A DNA stretch of 39,051 bases, taken from assembly GCA_018715925.1 (NCBI GenBank), contig DVKQ01000059.1, positions 1-39,051 on the forward strand, in the 5' to 3' direction. The stretch comes from Candidatus Onthousia faecipullorum. GTDB lineage: Bacteria > Bacillota_I > Bacilli_A > RF39 > UBA660. Numbering within the stretch: position 1 is the stretch's first letter; the number at the start of each line of letters is the position of its first letter. Position numbers and translations under genes: made by a program. The notes beneath the pieces are model-generated. The model was not told where the DNA came from, searched no databases, and saw only the letters and a program-made list of their open reading frames with translations. Of the stretch, positions 1 through 9,040 are shown one piece after another.

Positions 1-1
1 T

Positions 2-1726
2 ATAAGAGCAGGTACTTTAGATTTAGTACTTGGAGAAGGTAATGAATTAACTTTAGAAAAACAAATACCTATAGAAGATGAAGAAGGTATGAGTTTAGAT
101 GGCTTTACTTTTTCTTTAACAAATAATGGTAATATAGAAAGTGATTATACTATCTATTTAGATGATATAGCGTTAGATGAAGGAGAAAGTAGAATACCTG
201 ATTCTAGTATAAGATATAGTTTAACTAGAAATGAAGAAGTATTTATGACTAGAAATATGACAACAATGGGAAGTAATCCAAATAGAAGAGTAGACTTTGG
301 TACTATTGGAGTAGATGAAACGATTAACTATACTTTAAGAATATGGATAGATTATGATGCAACTAAAGAAGAGGCAAGTGGTAAGACATTTAAAGGGAAG
401 TTAAGAGTAGTTGCAACTCAACCTGTAGGAGAAGAAGTATCAACAGTATTGTTAGATAATATTCCTAAAGAAAACCAATATGATGATGGAATAGATACAT
501 TTATAACAGGAGAAGATCCAAATAATTATATATGGTATAGTGGTAAGTTATGGAGAGCAGTATCTATAAATAATACAGAGAATACAGTTAAGTTAGTAAC
601 CCAGTGGAATATAAGTGCAATACCATATAATGCAAGTGGTAATCCAGCTTTTGAAGGAAGTTATATGGAATCATGGTTAAATGATACCACAGTAGATGGT
701 TTCTTAGGTAATTTGAGAGATTATGAGAACTTTATTGTGATAGATAGTGTATGGAATGCAACAATGGATTCCAATGATTTAGGGAATATAGAAAGACCAA
801 ATGGAACGACAACAGTAACAACACCTGTAGGGTTACTTAATATATATGAATATCAATCTAGTAATAATGGAGGAGTATATGGTTATTTAAATAATGGGCT
901 TGATTGGTGGTGTATTACACCTTATAACTCAACTAATGTCCGTTCCATAACATTTATTGGTGCTGTGAATAATGGTGCACCATCAGCAGCTTTTGGTATT
1001 AGACCATCAATAAATTTAAAATCTAACGTAAAAATCGTAGATGGTGATGGAACAGTAGATAATCCATATAGATTAAGTGGTGACAATGATACCGACCTTT
1101 CAGGAACGCTACTTAATACAAGATATAGTGGAGAATATATAACTTTTGGAAATGATGAAAATAATCTGTATAGGATAGTAAGCCGTGAAACAGAAGGTTT
1201 AACTAAGATAACAAGTGCCGAACCATTAAAGAGTTCTGGAGCATTTAAAACTATGGAATTTGATAGCAATAATAATGCAAATTATTCGAGTACAAATACT
1301 ATAGGTGCGTTTCTAAATGGAGAATATCTAGTAAGTTATGTGGATAGTGGATATAGGAATATGATAGAAGATAACACTATATGGTATTTAGGAACTGTAA
1401 GAGGTTATGCAAGTTATAAACTAGCAAAATATACGGATGAAACAGGTAATACCTTAACTTCAAATATAACATCCGCAACAATAGGGTTACTTAGAATGGG
1501 TGAGTTAATGGCAGGTCAATTTGATAAATATAATAACAATACATTTTATTGGACACTAACACTATATGATTTTTATGTACGTAGTGTTAATACCAATGGT
1601 GCTTCTACAGGTACTTCACCAGTTTTAGCCGGTGTAAAGCCATCCATAAATCTAAAATCTAATGTAGTAATTACTGGAGGAGACGGTACTAAAGAGAATC
1701 CTTTCACTTTGGAACTTGCTGATTAA
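2..1726 (+). CDS. Large secreted/surface protein with TasA/camelysin-like N-part and duplicated C-terminal domain (5' end missing)
   Basis: The frame is open from base 2, so the start and any signal peptide lie outside the window; 574 residues are visible. The first ~140 residues have an all-beta TasA/camelysin-like look (GTLDLVLGEGNE near the start, then an RIWIDYD strand). They resemble the small membrane-anchored protein at 27315. Two homologous ~200-residue blocks follow. Each starts with a Y-R-(A/I)-V-S type strand and ends with the same signature: PSINLKSNV, then GDGT, then NP(Y/F). These blocks resemble an uncharacterised domain of gut Firmicutes surface proteins; I do not know its function. 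Asn, Thr and Ser are abundant and I see no cysteine-rich or enzymatic motif. A terminator follows at 1751. The call of surface-protein type is an inference from composition and domain style. Confidence 0.65.
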   Translation: MRAGTLDLVLGEGNELTLEKQIPIEDEEGMSLDGFTFSLTNNGNIESDYTIYLDDIALDEGESRIPDSSIRYSLTRNEEVFMTRNMTTMGSNPNRRVDFGTIGVDETINYTLRIWIDYDATKEEASGKTFKGKLRVVATQPVGEEVSTVLLDNIPKENQYDDGIDTFITGEDPNNYIWYSGKLWRAVSINNTENTVKLVTQWNISAIPYNASGNPAFEGSYMESWLNDTTVDGFLGNLRDYENFIVIDSVWNATMDSNDLGNIERPNGTTTVTTPVGLLNIYEYQSSNNGGVYGYLNNGLDWWCITPYNSTNVRSITFIGAVNNGAPSAAFGIRPSINLKSNVKIVDGDGTVDNPYRLSGDNDTDLSGTLLNTRYSGEYITFGNDENNLYRIVSRETEGLTKITSAEPLKSSGAFKTMEFDSNNNANYSSTNTIGAFLNGEYLVSYVDSGYRNMIEDNTIWYLGTVRGYASYKLAKYTDETGNTLTSNITSATIGLLRMGELMAGQFDKYNNNTFYWTLTLYDFYVRSVNTNGASTGTSPVLAGVKPSINLKSNVVITGGDGTKENPFTLELAD

Positions 1727-1750
1727 ATAATTTGATTGTTTATTGCAAAA

Positions 1751-1780
1751 GTTCATATTAATTTATGGGCTTTTTCTTTT
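1751..1780 (+). terminator. Rho-independent terminator after the surface protein
   Basis: GTTCATA (1751-1757) pairs with TATGGGC (1764-1770), using two G-U pairs, around a TTAATT loop. It is followed directly by TTTTTCTTTT. Confidence 0.6.
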
Positions 1781-1842
1781 GCAAAAAACTCTATATTTTT
1801 CTTCTTTTAAATAGTATAATGTAATTATAGAAGGTGATGCTT

Positions 1843-2544
1843 GTGTCTTATATTAGTGTTAAAAATTTAACTAAAATTTATAAAATGGGAGAAGTTACTA
1901 TTAAAGCCTTGGATAATGTTTCTTTTGATATTGATGAAGGTGAACTTACTGTTGTCTTAGGTCCATCTGGAGCAGGAAAAACAACTATATTAAATATACT
2001 TGGAGGGATGGATTCTGCAACTAGTGGTAGTGTTGTTATTGATAATAATGATATCGCTAAATATAATAATAAAAAACTAACAGACTATAGACGTTATGAT
2101 ATTGGTTTTGTTTTTCAGTTTTATAACCTTATAGGTAACTTAACTGCCTTAGAAAATGTTTCCCTTGCTAGTCAAATATGTAAACATCCTATGGACTCTA
2201 GTGAAGCTTTAAAAAGAGTAGGACTCTTAGATAGAAGAAATCACTTTCCCGCACAGTTAAGTGGTGGAGAACAACAACGTGTCTCTATCGCTCGTGCTAT
2301 CGCTAAAAATCCTAAAATATTACTATGTGATGAACCTACTGGTGCCCTAGATTCTAAAACTGGTAAAAAGATAATCGAATTACTACAAGATACTTGTCAT
2401 AAAACTAAAACAACAACTATTATTATTACCCATAATGCTGTTATCGCTGATATTGCCGATAAAGTTATTAAAGTTAAAAATGGTAAAATAGAAAGTATTA
2501 CTGTTAATAAGCATCCTAAACTAGTTAAGGAGATTGATTGGTAA
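1843..2544 (+). CDS. ABC transporter ATP-binding protein (MacB/LolD type)
   Basis: ATPase subunit of a MacB/YknY-type ABC transporter, energising the permease encoded by the next gene. Walker A is GPSGAGKT, the ABC signature is LSGGEQQR, Walker B is [11 protein letters not shown], and the H-loop is IITHN. Length (233 residues) is normal for the family. I chose the GTG at 1843 because AAGGTG (1831-1836) lies 6 bases upstream; the in-frame ATG at 1837 touches that Shine-Dalgarno. A TATAAT at 1815-1820 may be the -10 of the operon promoter, though no good -35 is present. Its stop overlaps the permease start (TAATG), so the two are translationally coupled. The substrate is unknown; the family handles peptides, lipoproteins or mechanical signalling rather than small-molecule import. 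Confidence 0.9.
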   Translation: MSYISVKNLTKIYKMGEVTIKALDNVSFDIDEGELTVVLGPSGAGKTTILNILGGMDSATSGSVVIDNNDIAKYNNKKLTDYRRYDIGFVFQFYNLIGNLTALENVSLASQICKHPMDSSEALKRVGLLDRRNHFPAQLSGGEQQRVSIARAIAKNPKILLCDEPTGALDSKTGKKIIELLQDTCHKTKTTTIIITHNAVIADIADKVIKVKNGKIESITVNKHPKLVKEIDW

Positions 2545-5500
2545 TGTTAATCTTTAAGAATAGTTTTAGAAAAATATGGAAGTCTAAGGGAAGATTCTTA
2601 TCCTTAATCCTTATTGTTATCCTTGGTACCTCTTTCTTTGCAGGTGTTAGAGAAACTGCAACTGATATGATTAGAACACTAGATAATTACTATGATGAAA
2701 CTAATCTTTATGACTTTAAGATTGTTAGTACCATGGGATTAACTTTAGATGATATTTCATCACTTAAAGATATTAAAGGTATAAAAGAAGTTTTAGGAAG
2801 TTATTCTTTTGACACTCTAATAGACGGGAATGCTGTTAAAGTAAGTGCTTTATCAGATATTAGTAAAGTAACCTTAATTGATGGAAAAATGCCTGAAAAT
2901 AATACTGAGTGTCTTTCTTTAGAAGGATACTTTGAAATAGGAGATACTATTACTATAGATGATGATACCTATCTTAATAATAATACTTGTAAAATAGTAG
3001 GAACGGTTAATAGTAGTAGTTATATTTATGAAAATAAAGGAATCTCTACTGTAGGTGATGGTAAACTTGATAGTTTAATTTATGTAGTTAAAGATAACTT
3101 TAAACTAGATTACTATACAGAAATATACTTAATAGCAGAGAATACTAAAGAAGAATTATCTTATAGTGAAGAGTTTGATGAAATAATAGAGAAAGTTAAT
3201 AAAGAATTACAAGAGTTAAAGCCTTTAAGAGAAACTGCAAGATATGAAGAGATACTTAAAGAGGCTATGGATAAGATTATAGAGGCAGAGGATGAACTTA
3301 ATCGTGTCAAAAGTGAAAATGAAACTAAGTTTAATAATGCCCTAATAGAGTTAAATTCTAATAAAATTACTCTTGATGAAGGATTAGAAGAGTATAATAG
3401 TGGACTAGAAAGTTTAAATAAAACTAAAGAATCTACAGAGGAAGAACTTAATAATGGTTTTAATGCTTTAGAAAGTGCTAAAGTAGAGTTTAATAATGCT
3501 TTAAGTAGTATAGGACTTACTGTTGATAAGTTGCAACCTACACTTGATACTATTAATACAAATATAGAACAACTTGAACAACAATTAAATAATATAGATC
3601 CTAGTGATAGTCTCTATGAAACATTAACTGCAAGACTTAATGAATTAAAGATTAATAAGACTAATATAGAAACATTAATTAATACTAATAATACCTTAAT
3701 AGAACAAGAGACTACTTTAAATAATTCTCTTAATACTTGGAATAGAGAATATAATAACGCCTTAAATGAGTTTAATAATGCTAAGAAAGATATAGATAGT
3801 GGTTATCGGGAATTAAATAAAGGCTATGAAGAGTATAATACTAACTATAATTTATATCTTGAAGAAATAAGAGAATATGAAAAAGAGATAAATGATGCCA
3901 AAGTTGAAGTAAATAATATTGAAAAACCTGTTTGGTACTTATTAACTAGAGAAGATTTAACAGGCTATACTTCCTTTTATGAAAGTGCTACTAAAGTAGA
4001 TTCTATCGCAGCCGTATTTCCTATATTCTTTATCTTAATAGCATTTCTAATGGCTTTTAATACTATGAATAGAATGATTGAAGAAGAACGAAGTGAGATA
4101 GGAGCCTTTATATCTTTAGGTATTAAAAAATCTACTATTACTTTTAGTTACCTTTTATATGTATTTATCGCTTGTATCCTAGGACTTGTTATAGGTCTTA
4201 GTATCGGTTATAGTCTAATACCAAGAATCCTTTATACAGTATACTCTGCATCATTTACAATTCCAGAACTATCTACTTATGCAAATCCATATGCTTGTCT
4301 AATAATAGTTTTAACAACCTTTATTTTAATGAGTCTTGTTGTCTTAATAACTCTTATTAAAGACTTTAAACTTGCTCCTGCTACTATATTAAGACCAGCT
4401 TCTCCTAAATCAGGTAAAAAAATATTATTAGAACATATTAAACCTTTCTGGAAGAGATTATCTTTTTCATGGAAGATAACACTACGTAATTTATTTAGAT
4501 ATAAAAAAAGAATCTTTATGACTGTTTTAGGAATATCAGGATGCACTGCCTTACTTCTAACAGGTTTTGGTATTAAAGATAGTTTAAGTGATTTCCTTGA
4601 TATTCAGTTTAATGATATAACTCATTATGATGCTACTTTAGTCTTAAATGATGATGTTAATAAAGATGATGTTACTAAGTCTTTGATTGATAATAATCTA
4701 ACTAATTATATAAATACTAACATATCTAGTTTTACTTTTAAAGCTAATAATAAGAACTTAGACTTTACTTTAATTGCCTTTATGGATGATGATAGTGTGA
4801 ATGATTTTGTTACCTTAAAGTCTATTGATGGAGAAGATTTAACCTTAAGCGATGATGGAGTTATTATTACTGAGAAAATGGCTTCTTTATTAAATGCAGA
4901 AGTAGGAAAAAATATTAGTATCAGAAATAGTGATAATCGCCTATTTGTTGTTAAAGTATTAGGTATTTGTGAAAACTATATAAGTAATTATCTTTATATG
5001 AATAGTACTTATTATGAAGAGATATTTGAAGATAATAACTATAATAGCTTTCTTGTTAACTTAGATGAATCGACTGATAAAGAAGAATTATCTAATAATC
5101 TCTTAGATACGGGATACTTTGGAGCGATTCAATATACAGAAGATAGTATGACAATGTTTAATGACATAATTAGAGGTATGAATAATATAGTCTATCTTAT
5201 AATAGCATTTTCAAGCTTTCTTGCTATCACAGTCCTATATAACTTAACTATTATTAATATAAATGAAAGAAAAAGAGAAATAGCAACTCTAAAAGTATTA
5301 GGTTTTAGAGATAGGGAAGTATCTAGTTATGTCTATAGAGAGACTATAATATTAACAATAGTAGGTATAATTGTTGGTATATTCTTAGGCTTTTCTCTAA
5401 ACACTTTTGTCTTAATGATAGCAGAAACAGATGAGCTTCTATTTATAAAGATAATTAAACCTCTAAGTTATGTCTTATCTTTCATTATTATTATAATATT

Positions 5501-5579
5501 TAGTATAATAGTTCAAGTAATAACTTTCTTTATTTTAAAGAGAGTAGATATGATAGATTCTTTAAAATCAGTAGAATAA
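2544..5579 (+). CDS. FtsX-like ABC permease with long extracellular coiled coil
   Basis: Large MacB/FtsX-superfamily permease (1011 residues), partner of the preceding ATPase. There is a membrane segment near residues 17-37, then a long extracytoplasmic stretch. Roughly residues 230-470 are Glu/Asn/Leu-rich heptad-like coiled coil. Three FtsX-type membrane segments follow (about 485-620), then a second TM (~660), a second external domain (about 690-870) and three final TMs. The FtsX core TILRPASPKSGKK and the terminal VDMIDSLKSVE are typical. The start is the ATG overlapping the upstream TAA, with AAGGAG at 2527-2532. Coiled-coil versions of this permease occur across low-GC Gram-positives, with roles in peptide export or envelope control. 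No adjacent two-component system identifies a substrate here. A strong terminator follows. Confidence 0.85.
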   Translation: MLIFKNSFRKIWKSKGRFLSLILIVILGTSFFAGVRETATDMIRTLDNYYDETNLYDFKIVSTMGLTLDDISSLKDIKGIKEVLGSYSFDTLIDGNAVKVSALSDISKVTLIDGKMPENNTECLSLEGYFEIGDTITIDDDTYLNNNTCKIVGTVNSSSYIYENKGISTVGDGKLDSLIYVVKDNFKLDYYTEIYLIAENTKEELSYSEEFDEIIEKVNKELQELKPLRETARYEEILKEAMDKIIEAEDELNRVKSENETKFNNALIELNSNKITLDEGLEEYNSGLESLNKTKESTEEELNNGFNALESAKVEFNNALSSIGLTVDKLQPTLDTINTNIEQLEQQLNNIDPSDSLYETLTARLNELKINKTNIETLINTNNTLIEQETTLNNSLNTWNREYNNALNEFNNAKKDIDSGYRELNKGYEEYNTNYNLYLEEIREYEKEINDAKVEVNNIEKPVWYLLTREDLTGYTSFYESATKVDSIAAVFPIFFILIAFLMAFNTMNRMIEEERSEIGAFISLGIKKSTITFSYLLYVFIACILGLVIGLSIGYSLIPRILYTVYSASFTIPELSTYANPYACLIIVLTTFILMSLVVLITLIKDFKLAPATILRPASPKSGKKILLEHIKPFWKRLSFSWKITLRNLFRYKKRIFMTVLGISGCTALLLTGFGIKDSLSDFLDIQFNDITHYDATLVLNDDVNKDDVTKSLIDNNLTNYINTNISSFTFKANNKNLDFTLIAFMDDDSVNDFVTLKSIDGEDLTLSDDGVIITEKMASLLNAEVGKNISIRNSDNRLFVVKVLGICENYISNYLYMNSTYYEEIFEDNNYNSFLVNLDESTDKEELSNNLLDTGYFGAIQYTEDSMTMFNDIIRGMNNIVYLIIAFSSFLAITVLYNLTIININERKREIATLKVLGFRDREVSSYVYRETIILTIVGIIVGIFLGFSLNTFVLMIAETDELLFIKIIKPLSYVLSFIIIIIFSIIVQVITFFILKRVDMIDSLKSVE

Positions 5580-5603
5580 TTTAATAATAGTTAATACCTA
5601 ACA

Positions 5604-5631
5604 AAACTGTAATAAAACTTACAGTTTTTTT
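5604..5631 (+). terminator. Rho-independent terminator after the ABC permease
   Basis: AAACTGTAA (5604-5612) pairs perfectly with TTACAGTTT (5619-5627); the T-run continues to 5631. Confidence 0.85.
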
Positions 5632-5677
5632 GTCTATAAGGAAAAGCTGTGAAAAAGATAATTTTGAAGTAATTCTA

Positions 5678-5706
5678 TTTACAAAGTTATATTTATTTGA
5701 TATATT
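5678..5706 (+). promoter_or_regulatory. Probable promoter of the helD-gre operon
   Basis: TTTACA (5678-5683), a 17-base spacer and TATATT (5701-5706). This predicts a start near 5713 and a leader of about 100 bases before helD, which contains the hairpins at 5740-5780. Confidence 0.5.
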
Positions 5707-5739
5707 CTTATTGACGTTTATGCTTAAAACTTAACTTTT

Positions 5740-5780
5740 TATGTAACTACATATTAATTTATGTAGGTTTTCTTCGTTTT
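5740..5780 (+). promoter_or_regulatory. Candidate attenuator in the helD leader
   Basis: CTACATA (5747-5753) pairs with TATGTAG (5760-5766) around TTAATT and is followed by GTTTTCTTCGTTTTC, a weak terminator-like element ~50 bases before the helD ATG. The same TACATA (5748-5753) can instead pair with TATGTA (5740-5745) just upstream. The two hairpins are therefore mutually exclusive, the arrangement expected of terminator/antiterminator control. Stems are short and A/T-rich, so this is a structural suggestion only. Confidence 0.4.
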
Positions 5781-5816
5781 CAAGGGACTTTACTAATAAT
5801 TATAAGGAGGGATAAT

Positions 5817-7817
5817 ATGTCTATTAGTAAAGAAGAAATAGTAAAAGAAAAGAAGAAGTTACAAGATGTTTTAGAAAGACTAGATAAAGAAATTGATGAG
5901 TCTAGTAGTGATTTGTTCTTAAAGGAAGAAGAACTTATTAATTTTAGAAAGCTTAATTATGAAGATAAGTCATCTTTTGATAAAGCTGAATTTAATCAAG
6001 TAATGACTAGTGATAGTTTAGAAGCTTTAAGAGTACTTAGTAAAAGAAAATATTATAAATCTTTAATTAATATTAAAGATAAACCCTATTTTGCATCTTT
6101 TCTCTATAAAGATAATGAAGGTAATACTTATGATATTTATATGGCTTTAACTTATTTAAAAGATGAGAATTATGATAATATTTTATATGACTGGCGAAGT
6201 CCTATTTGTAGCTTGTTTTATGATTATGAAGTAGGACCTTGTAAATATAAAGTAGATGAATTTACTCATGAAGGAAATCTTTTATCTAAAAGACAATATA
6301 TAATTGAGAAGAGAGAACTAATAAGTGTTTTTGATAATTCTTTGAATATAGATGATGAATTATTACAAAAAGTAATCGCTACTACTGATAATGAAAAGAT
6401 GAAAAATATTGTTAATACTATTCAAGCAGAACAAAATAAGATAATTCGTAACTTAGATGATCATAATCTAATAGTACAAGGTATTGCAGGAAGTGGGAAA
6501 ACATCTGTGGCCTTACATCGTATTGCATTTCTTCTATATAGAATTAATAATTTAAGTTCTAATAATGTTTTAATCTTTTCTCCTAATAAGATTTTTTCAG
6601 AATATATTTCTAATGTCTTACCAGAGTTAGGAGAAGCGAATACACTTGAGACAACCTTTAGTGATTACTTAAGTTACTTCTTAAAAGAATATAAAAATAT
6701 AGAGAGTTTTCCATCATTTATTAGTAAATATTATAAAGGTAATAAAGAAGATTATGATATTATTAGATATAAACAAAGTAAAGAGATTATTAAAGACTTA
6801 GATAATTATATTAGTGATTTAATAAAGAGCTTTAAAGTTACTAATGATATAGAACTAGATAAGATTAATGAAGTTAGTAAAGAAGAACTAAATTACTTAC
6901 TTAAAGATAAATATAGTAGATTTCCTTTAGTAGAAAGAATTGATGAAGCTTCTAAATATTTATCATTAAAATATTATGGAACACCAGGTAAAAGAAAGGC
7001 ACAGATTAGAAAGTTAATTAAAGATAATATTAATGTCACTTTAAATATAAAAGATATTTATAAAGACTTCTTTAAAAGTAATTATGCTAAGTATAAGTTA
7101 GATATCAAAAATACTAAAGTAATAGGTTATGATGATGCTTTACTAGTATCATATTTAAAAGGTAAGTTATTTGGCTTTCCTTATAATAATTATATTAAAC
7201 AAGTAGTTATAGATGAAGCCCAGGACTATAATTACTTACAGTATGTAATTATTAAAGAGATGTTTAAGAAAGCTGACTTTACAATACTAGGTGATGTTAA
7301 TCAGAATATTAATCCTTATTATAAATATGATTCTTTAGAAGAATTAAAAGAGATATTTAATGATAGTAATTATTTAGAGTTATTAAAGACTTATAGATCT
7401 ACTAAAGAGATAATAGAATATACTAATAAGATATTAAATTTAGATTATGTTAATGCCATTAAGAAGAGTAATAATAAAGATGTAATAATTAGAAATCCTA
7501 AAGACATTAAAGAGTTATTACTTACTGATATAAGCACTCTTACTAATACATATAAATCTCTTGCTATCATCACTAAAGAAGATAGAGAGGCAGAAGTTAT
7601 TTTTGATTTGTTAAAAGATGATTTAGGTATTAGTTTATTAACAGAAGAGTCTAAAGCTTTTATTAAAGATTTAGTAGTAGTACCAAGTTATATTGCAAAA
7701 GGGTTAGAGTTTGATAGTGTTATCATAGTAGATAGTGATGAGTCTTTTAAGAAGAATAAATATCTATATTATGTCGCTTGTACGAGAGCAAGAGAGGAGC
7801 TTATTATCTATGAGTAA
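5817..7817 (+). CDS. helD: HelD-type superfamily 1 helicase (RNA polymerase recycling factor)
   Basis: HelD-family ATPase, which in Gram-positive bacteria binds RNA polymerase and strips it from nucleic acid. The N-terminal ~60 residues are a charged coiled coil, matching the arm that enters the secondary channel. Superfamily 1 motifs follow: GIAGSGKT (Walker A) in a VQGIAGSGKTSVALHRIA context characteristic of HelD, VVIDEAQD (Walker B), LLKTYRST, KGLEFDSVIIVDS, and VACTRAREEL near the C-terminus. At 666 residues it is somewhat shorter than the ~770-residue Bacillus protein. AAGGAGGG lies just upstream of the ATG. Its last 8 bases overlap the Gre-factor gene, so the two are translationally coupled. 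A plain UvrD-like helicase is the alternative, but the Walker A context and coiled-coil N-terminus favour HelD. Confidence 0.85.
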   Translation: MSISKEEIVKEKKKLQDVLERLDKEIDESSSDLFLKEEELINFRKLNYEDKSSFDKAEFNQVMTSDSLEALRVLSKRKYYKSLINIKDKPYFASFLYKDNEGNTYDIYMALTYLKDENYDNILYDWRSPICSLFYDYEVGPCKYKVDEFTHEGNLLSKRQYIIEKRELISVFDNSLNIDDELLQKVIATTDNEKMKNIVNTIQAEQNKIIRNLDDHNLIVQGIAGSGKTSVALHRIAFLLYRINNLSSNNVLIFSPNKIFSEYISNVLPELGEANTLETTFSDYLSYFLKEYKNIESFPSFISKYYKGNKEDYDIIRYKQSKEIIKDLDNYISDLIKSFKVTNDIELDKINEVSKEELNYLLKDKYSRFPLVERIDEASKYLSLKYYGTPGKRKAQIRKLIKDNINVTLNIKDIYKDFFKSNYAKYKLDIKNTKVIGYDDALLVSYLKGKLFGFPYNNYIKQVVIDEAQDYNYLQYVIIKEMFKKADFTILGDVNQNINPYYKYDSLEELKEIFNDSNYLELLKTYRSTKEIIEYTNKILNLDYVNAIKKSNNKDVIIRNPKDIKELLLTDISTLTNTYKSLAIITKEDREAEVIFDLLKDDLGISLLTEESKAFIKDLVVVPSYIAKGLEFDSVIIVDSDESFKKNKYLYYVACTRAREELIIYE

Positions 7818-8286
7818 AATATATTTAGACAAAGTAGGGTATGAAAACTACTTAAAGAGTCTTGAAGATATTAAAAAAGAAATAGATGAGAATGCTAAAC
7901 TTATGAGTATTTATGCTAGTGATGATGCTTATGGAGATGGATGGCACGATAATTTTGCTTATGAAGAGACTATGCATAAAGAAGCAGAACTATTTCAAAA
8001 GTATAATAAAAAGAAAAGTATGTTAAAAGATATAGTTATTGTAGATAAAGAATCTAATGGAACAGTTAGTATTAATACAAAAGTAGAGTTATTATTTATT
8101 GATGATGAGATAGTAGAAGAATATATAATAACAGGTGATATTAATAGTAATATAGATGATAATAGTATTACAATAAACAGTCCTTTAGGTTCTGCAATTT
8201 ATGGTAAAAAAGTAGGAGATAAAGTAAGTTATAAAGTAGGAGATAATACTTATAATGTAGAAATATTAGGGATAATTGTTAGATGA
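7810..8286 (+). CDS. GreA/GreB-family transcript elongation factor-like protein
   Basis: Gre-type secondary-channel factor of 158 residues. An N-terminal antiparallel coiled coil spans about residues 1-75, with its tip in the segment GDGWHDNFAYEE. This aligns with the GDLKENAEYHAA tip of GreA, where two acidic residues activate transcript cleavage. Here the acidic pair is kept as Asp...Asp with one extra residue between. The C-terminal FKBP-like domain is clear (SPLGSAIYGKKVGDKVSYKVG). I chose the ATG at 7810 because GAGAGGAG lies upstream and the family begins here; upstream in-frame codons lie inside helD. The changed tip means it may be a cleavage factor or a Gfh1-like inhibitor. It ends in TGA and a hairpin terminator follows. 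Confidence 0.8.
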   Translation: MSKIYLDKVGYENYLKSLEDIKKEIDENAKLMSIYASDDAYGDGWHDNFAYEETMHKEAELFQKYNKKKSMLKDIVIVDKESNGTVSINTKVELLFIDDEIVEEYIITGDINSNIDDNSITINSPLGSAIYGKKVGDKVSYKVGDNTYNVEILGIIVR

Positions 8287-8308
8287 AAAGTAATGTTAAA
8301 TAAAATGA

Positions 8309-8359
8309 CCAGGGGCTTCTAAAGTTTCCCTGGCACTACTGGTATTAATATACCATTTT
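8309..8359 (+). terminator. Paired hairpins ending the helD-gre unit
   Basis: CCAGGG (8309-8314) pairs with CCCTGG (8328-8333), unusually GC-rich for this window. A second hairpin follows: TGGTAT (8340-8345)/ATACCA (8350-8355), then TTTT. The second looks like the terminator; the first may stabilise the mRNA end. Confidence 0.5.
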
Positions 8360-8426
8360 AATTATAGTCTGTCAAAACAAATTTGGTAAGTCATAAATAA
8401 TTAAATAGCCAATTAGTAAAAACTTC

Positions 8427-8454
8427 AAAGATACTTTAATATAGGTATCTTTTT
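8427..8454 (+). terminator. Rho-independent terminator upstream of the BECR-like gene
   Basis: AAAGATAC (8427-8434) pairs with GTATCTTT (8445-8452) around a 10-base loop, then TT-AATTTTT. With no gene between this and the previous terminator, it may end a short untranslated or non-coding transcript, or act as a leader element for the gene at 8510. Confidence 0.5.
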
Positions 8455-8509
8455 AATTTTTGGAGCAAAAAAATGTTTCTCGTTAATTATATATATGAGG
8501 AGAACATTT

Positions 8510-9040
8510 ATGAGCATGAAAAAAGTTGGCTCGATAGAAGTATATGAGCTTGATGAAAATTTAGACAAATATACTAGGAAAGAAAGGGAAGAGTATATAA
8601 ATGAACTCTTTAAACAAGAGTATCAGGGTAAAGAAATATCTTATCTTCTGAATGGGGAAGAGATAAAGGCTTTGATTAACCAAAAAACTAGAAGGAATTT
8701 TAGGGCATATCAGCATTCAGGAAAATATGAAACAAAAAAGTCATATAATGCTAGACAAAATATTGCTTTTAGTGATAATTATATTGATATGATATCGAAT
8801 ACGTCTTATAATTATTCAAAAGCTGAGAGCAAAGAACATCAAAAAAGACATCATAAAAATACTAGATGGCATTATTTTAACAAAATTATTAAATGTAATA
8901 ATTGTTTTTATTCTGTTAATATTGATGTGCTTGAAAAAGATAATAATTATTTTATATATAATACAAAATTAAAAGAAGTGGATGCTCCAGCATTAAACCG
9001 AAGTATGATATCCACCTCTTCTGTTATTAATATATCATAA
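8510..9040 (+). CDS. Phage-type BECR/LPD-like domain protein, possible RNase toxin domain
   Basis: Protein of 176 residues. The ATG at 8510 is preceded by GAGGAG seven bases upstream; the earlier in-frame ATG at 8495 has no such site. The second half reads as the pattern seen at the C-terminus of phage MuF-type and large-polyvalent proteins (PBECR/LPD3-like). That pattern is a basic segment KEHQKRHHKNTRWHYF, then a strand-turn-strand (CFYSVNIDVLEKDNNYFIY), an LKE ending and a short Ser/Asn-rich tail. Several such domains are BECR-fold RNases. The family call is by eye and tentative, and no catalytic set can be named. The last ~70 bases form hairpin A1 of the repeat array that follows. The gene stands alone with its own Shine-Dalgarno and no partner ORF, so any antitoxin would have to be RNA or encoded elsewhere. 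Confidence 0.45.
   Translation: MSMKKVGSIEVYELDENLDKYTRKEREEYINELFKQEYQGKEISYLLNGEEIKALINQKTRRNFRAYQHSGKYETKKSYNARQNIAFSDNYIDMISNTSYNYSKAESKEHQKRHHKNTRWHYFNKIIKCNNCFYSVNIDVLEKDNNYFIYNTKLKEVDAPALNRSMISTSSVINIS

Noticed and set aside
922-1269. Minus-strand ORF inside the surface protein gene
   Set aside because: Shadow of the plus-strand gene; no ribosome site and no recognisable protein.
4277-4546. Minus-strand ORF inside the permease gene
   Set aside because: Antisense of a membrane-coding region; no start signals or family.
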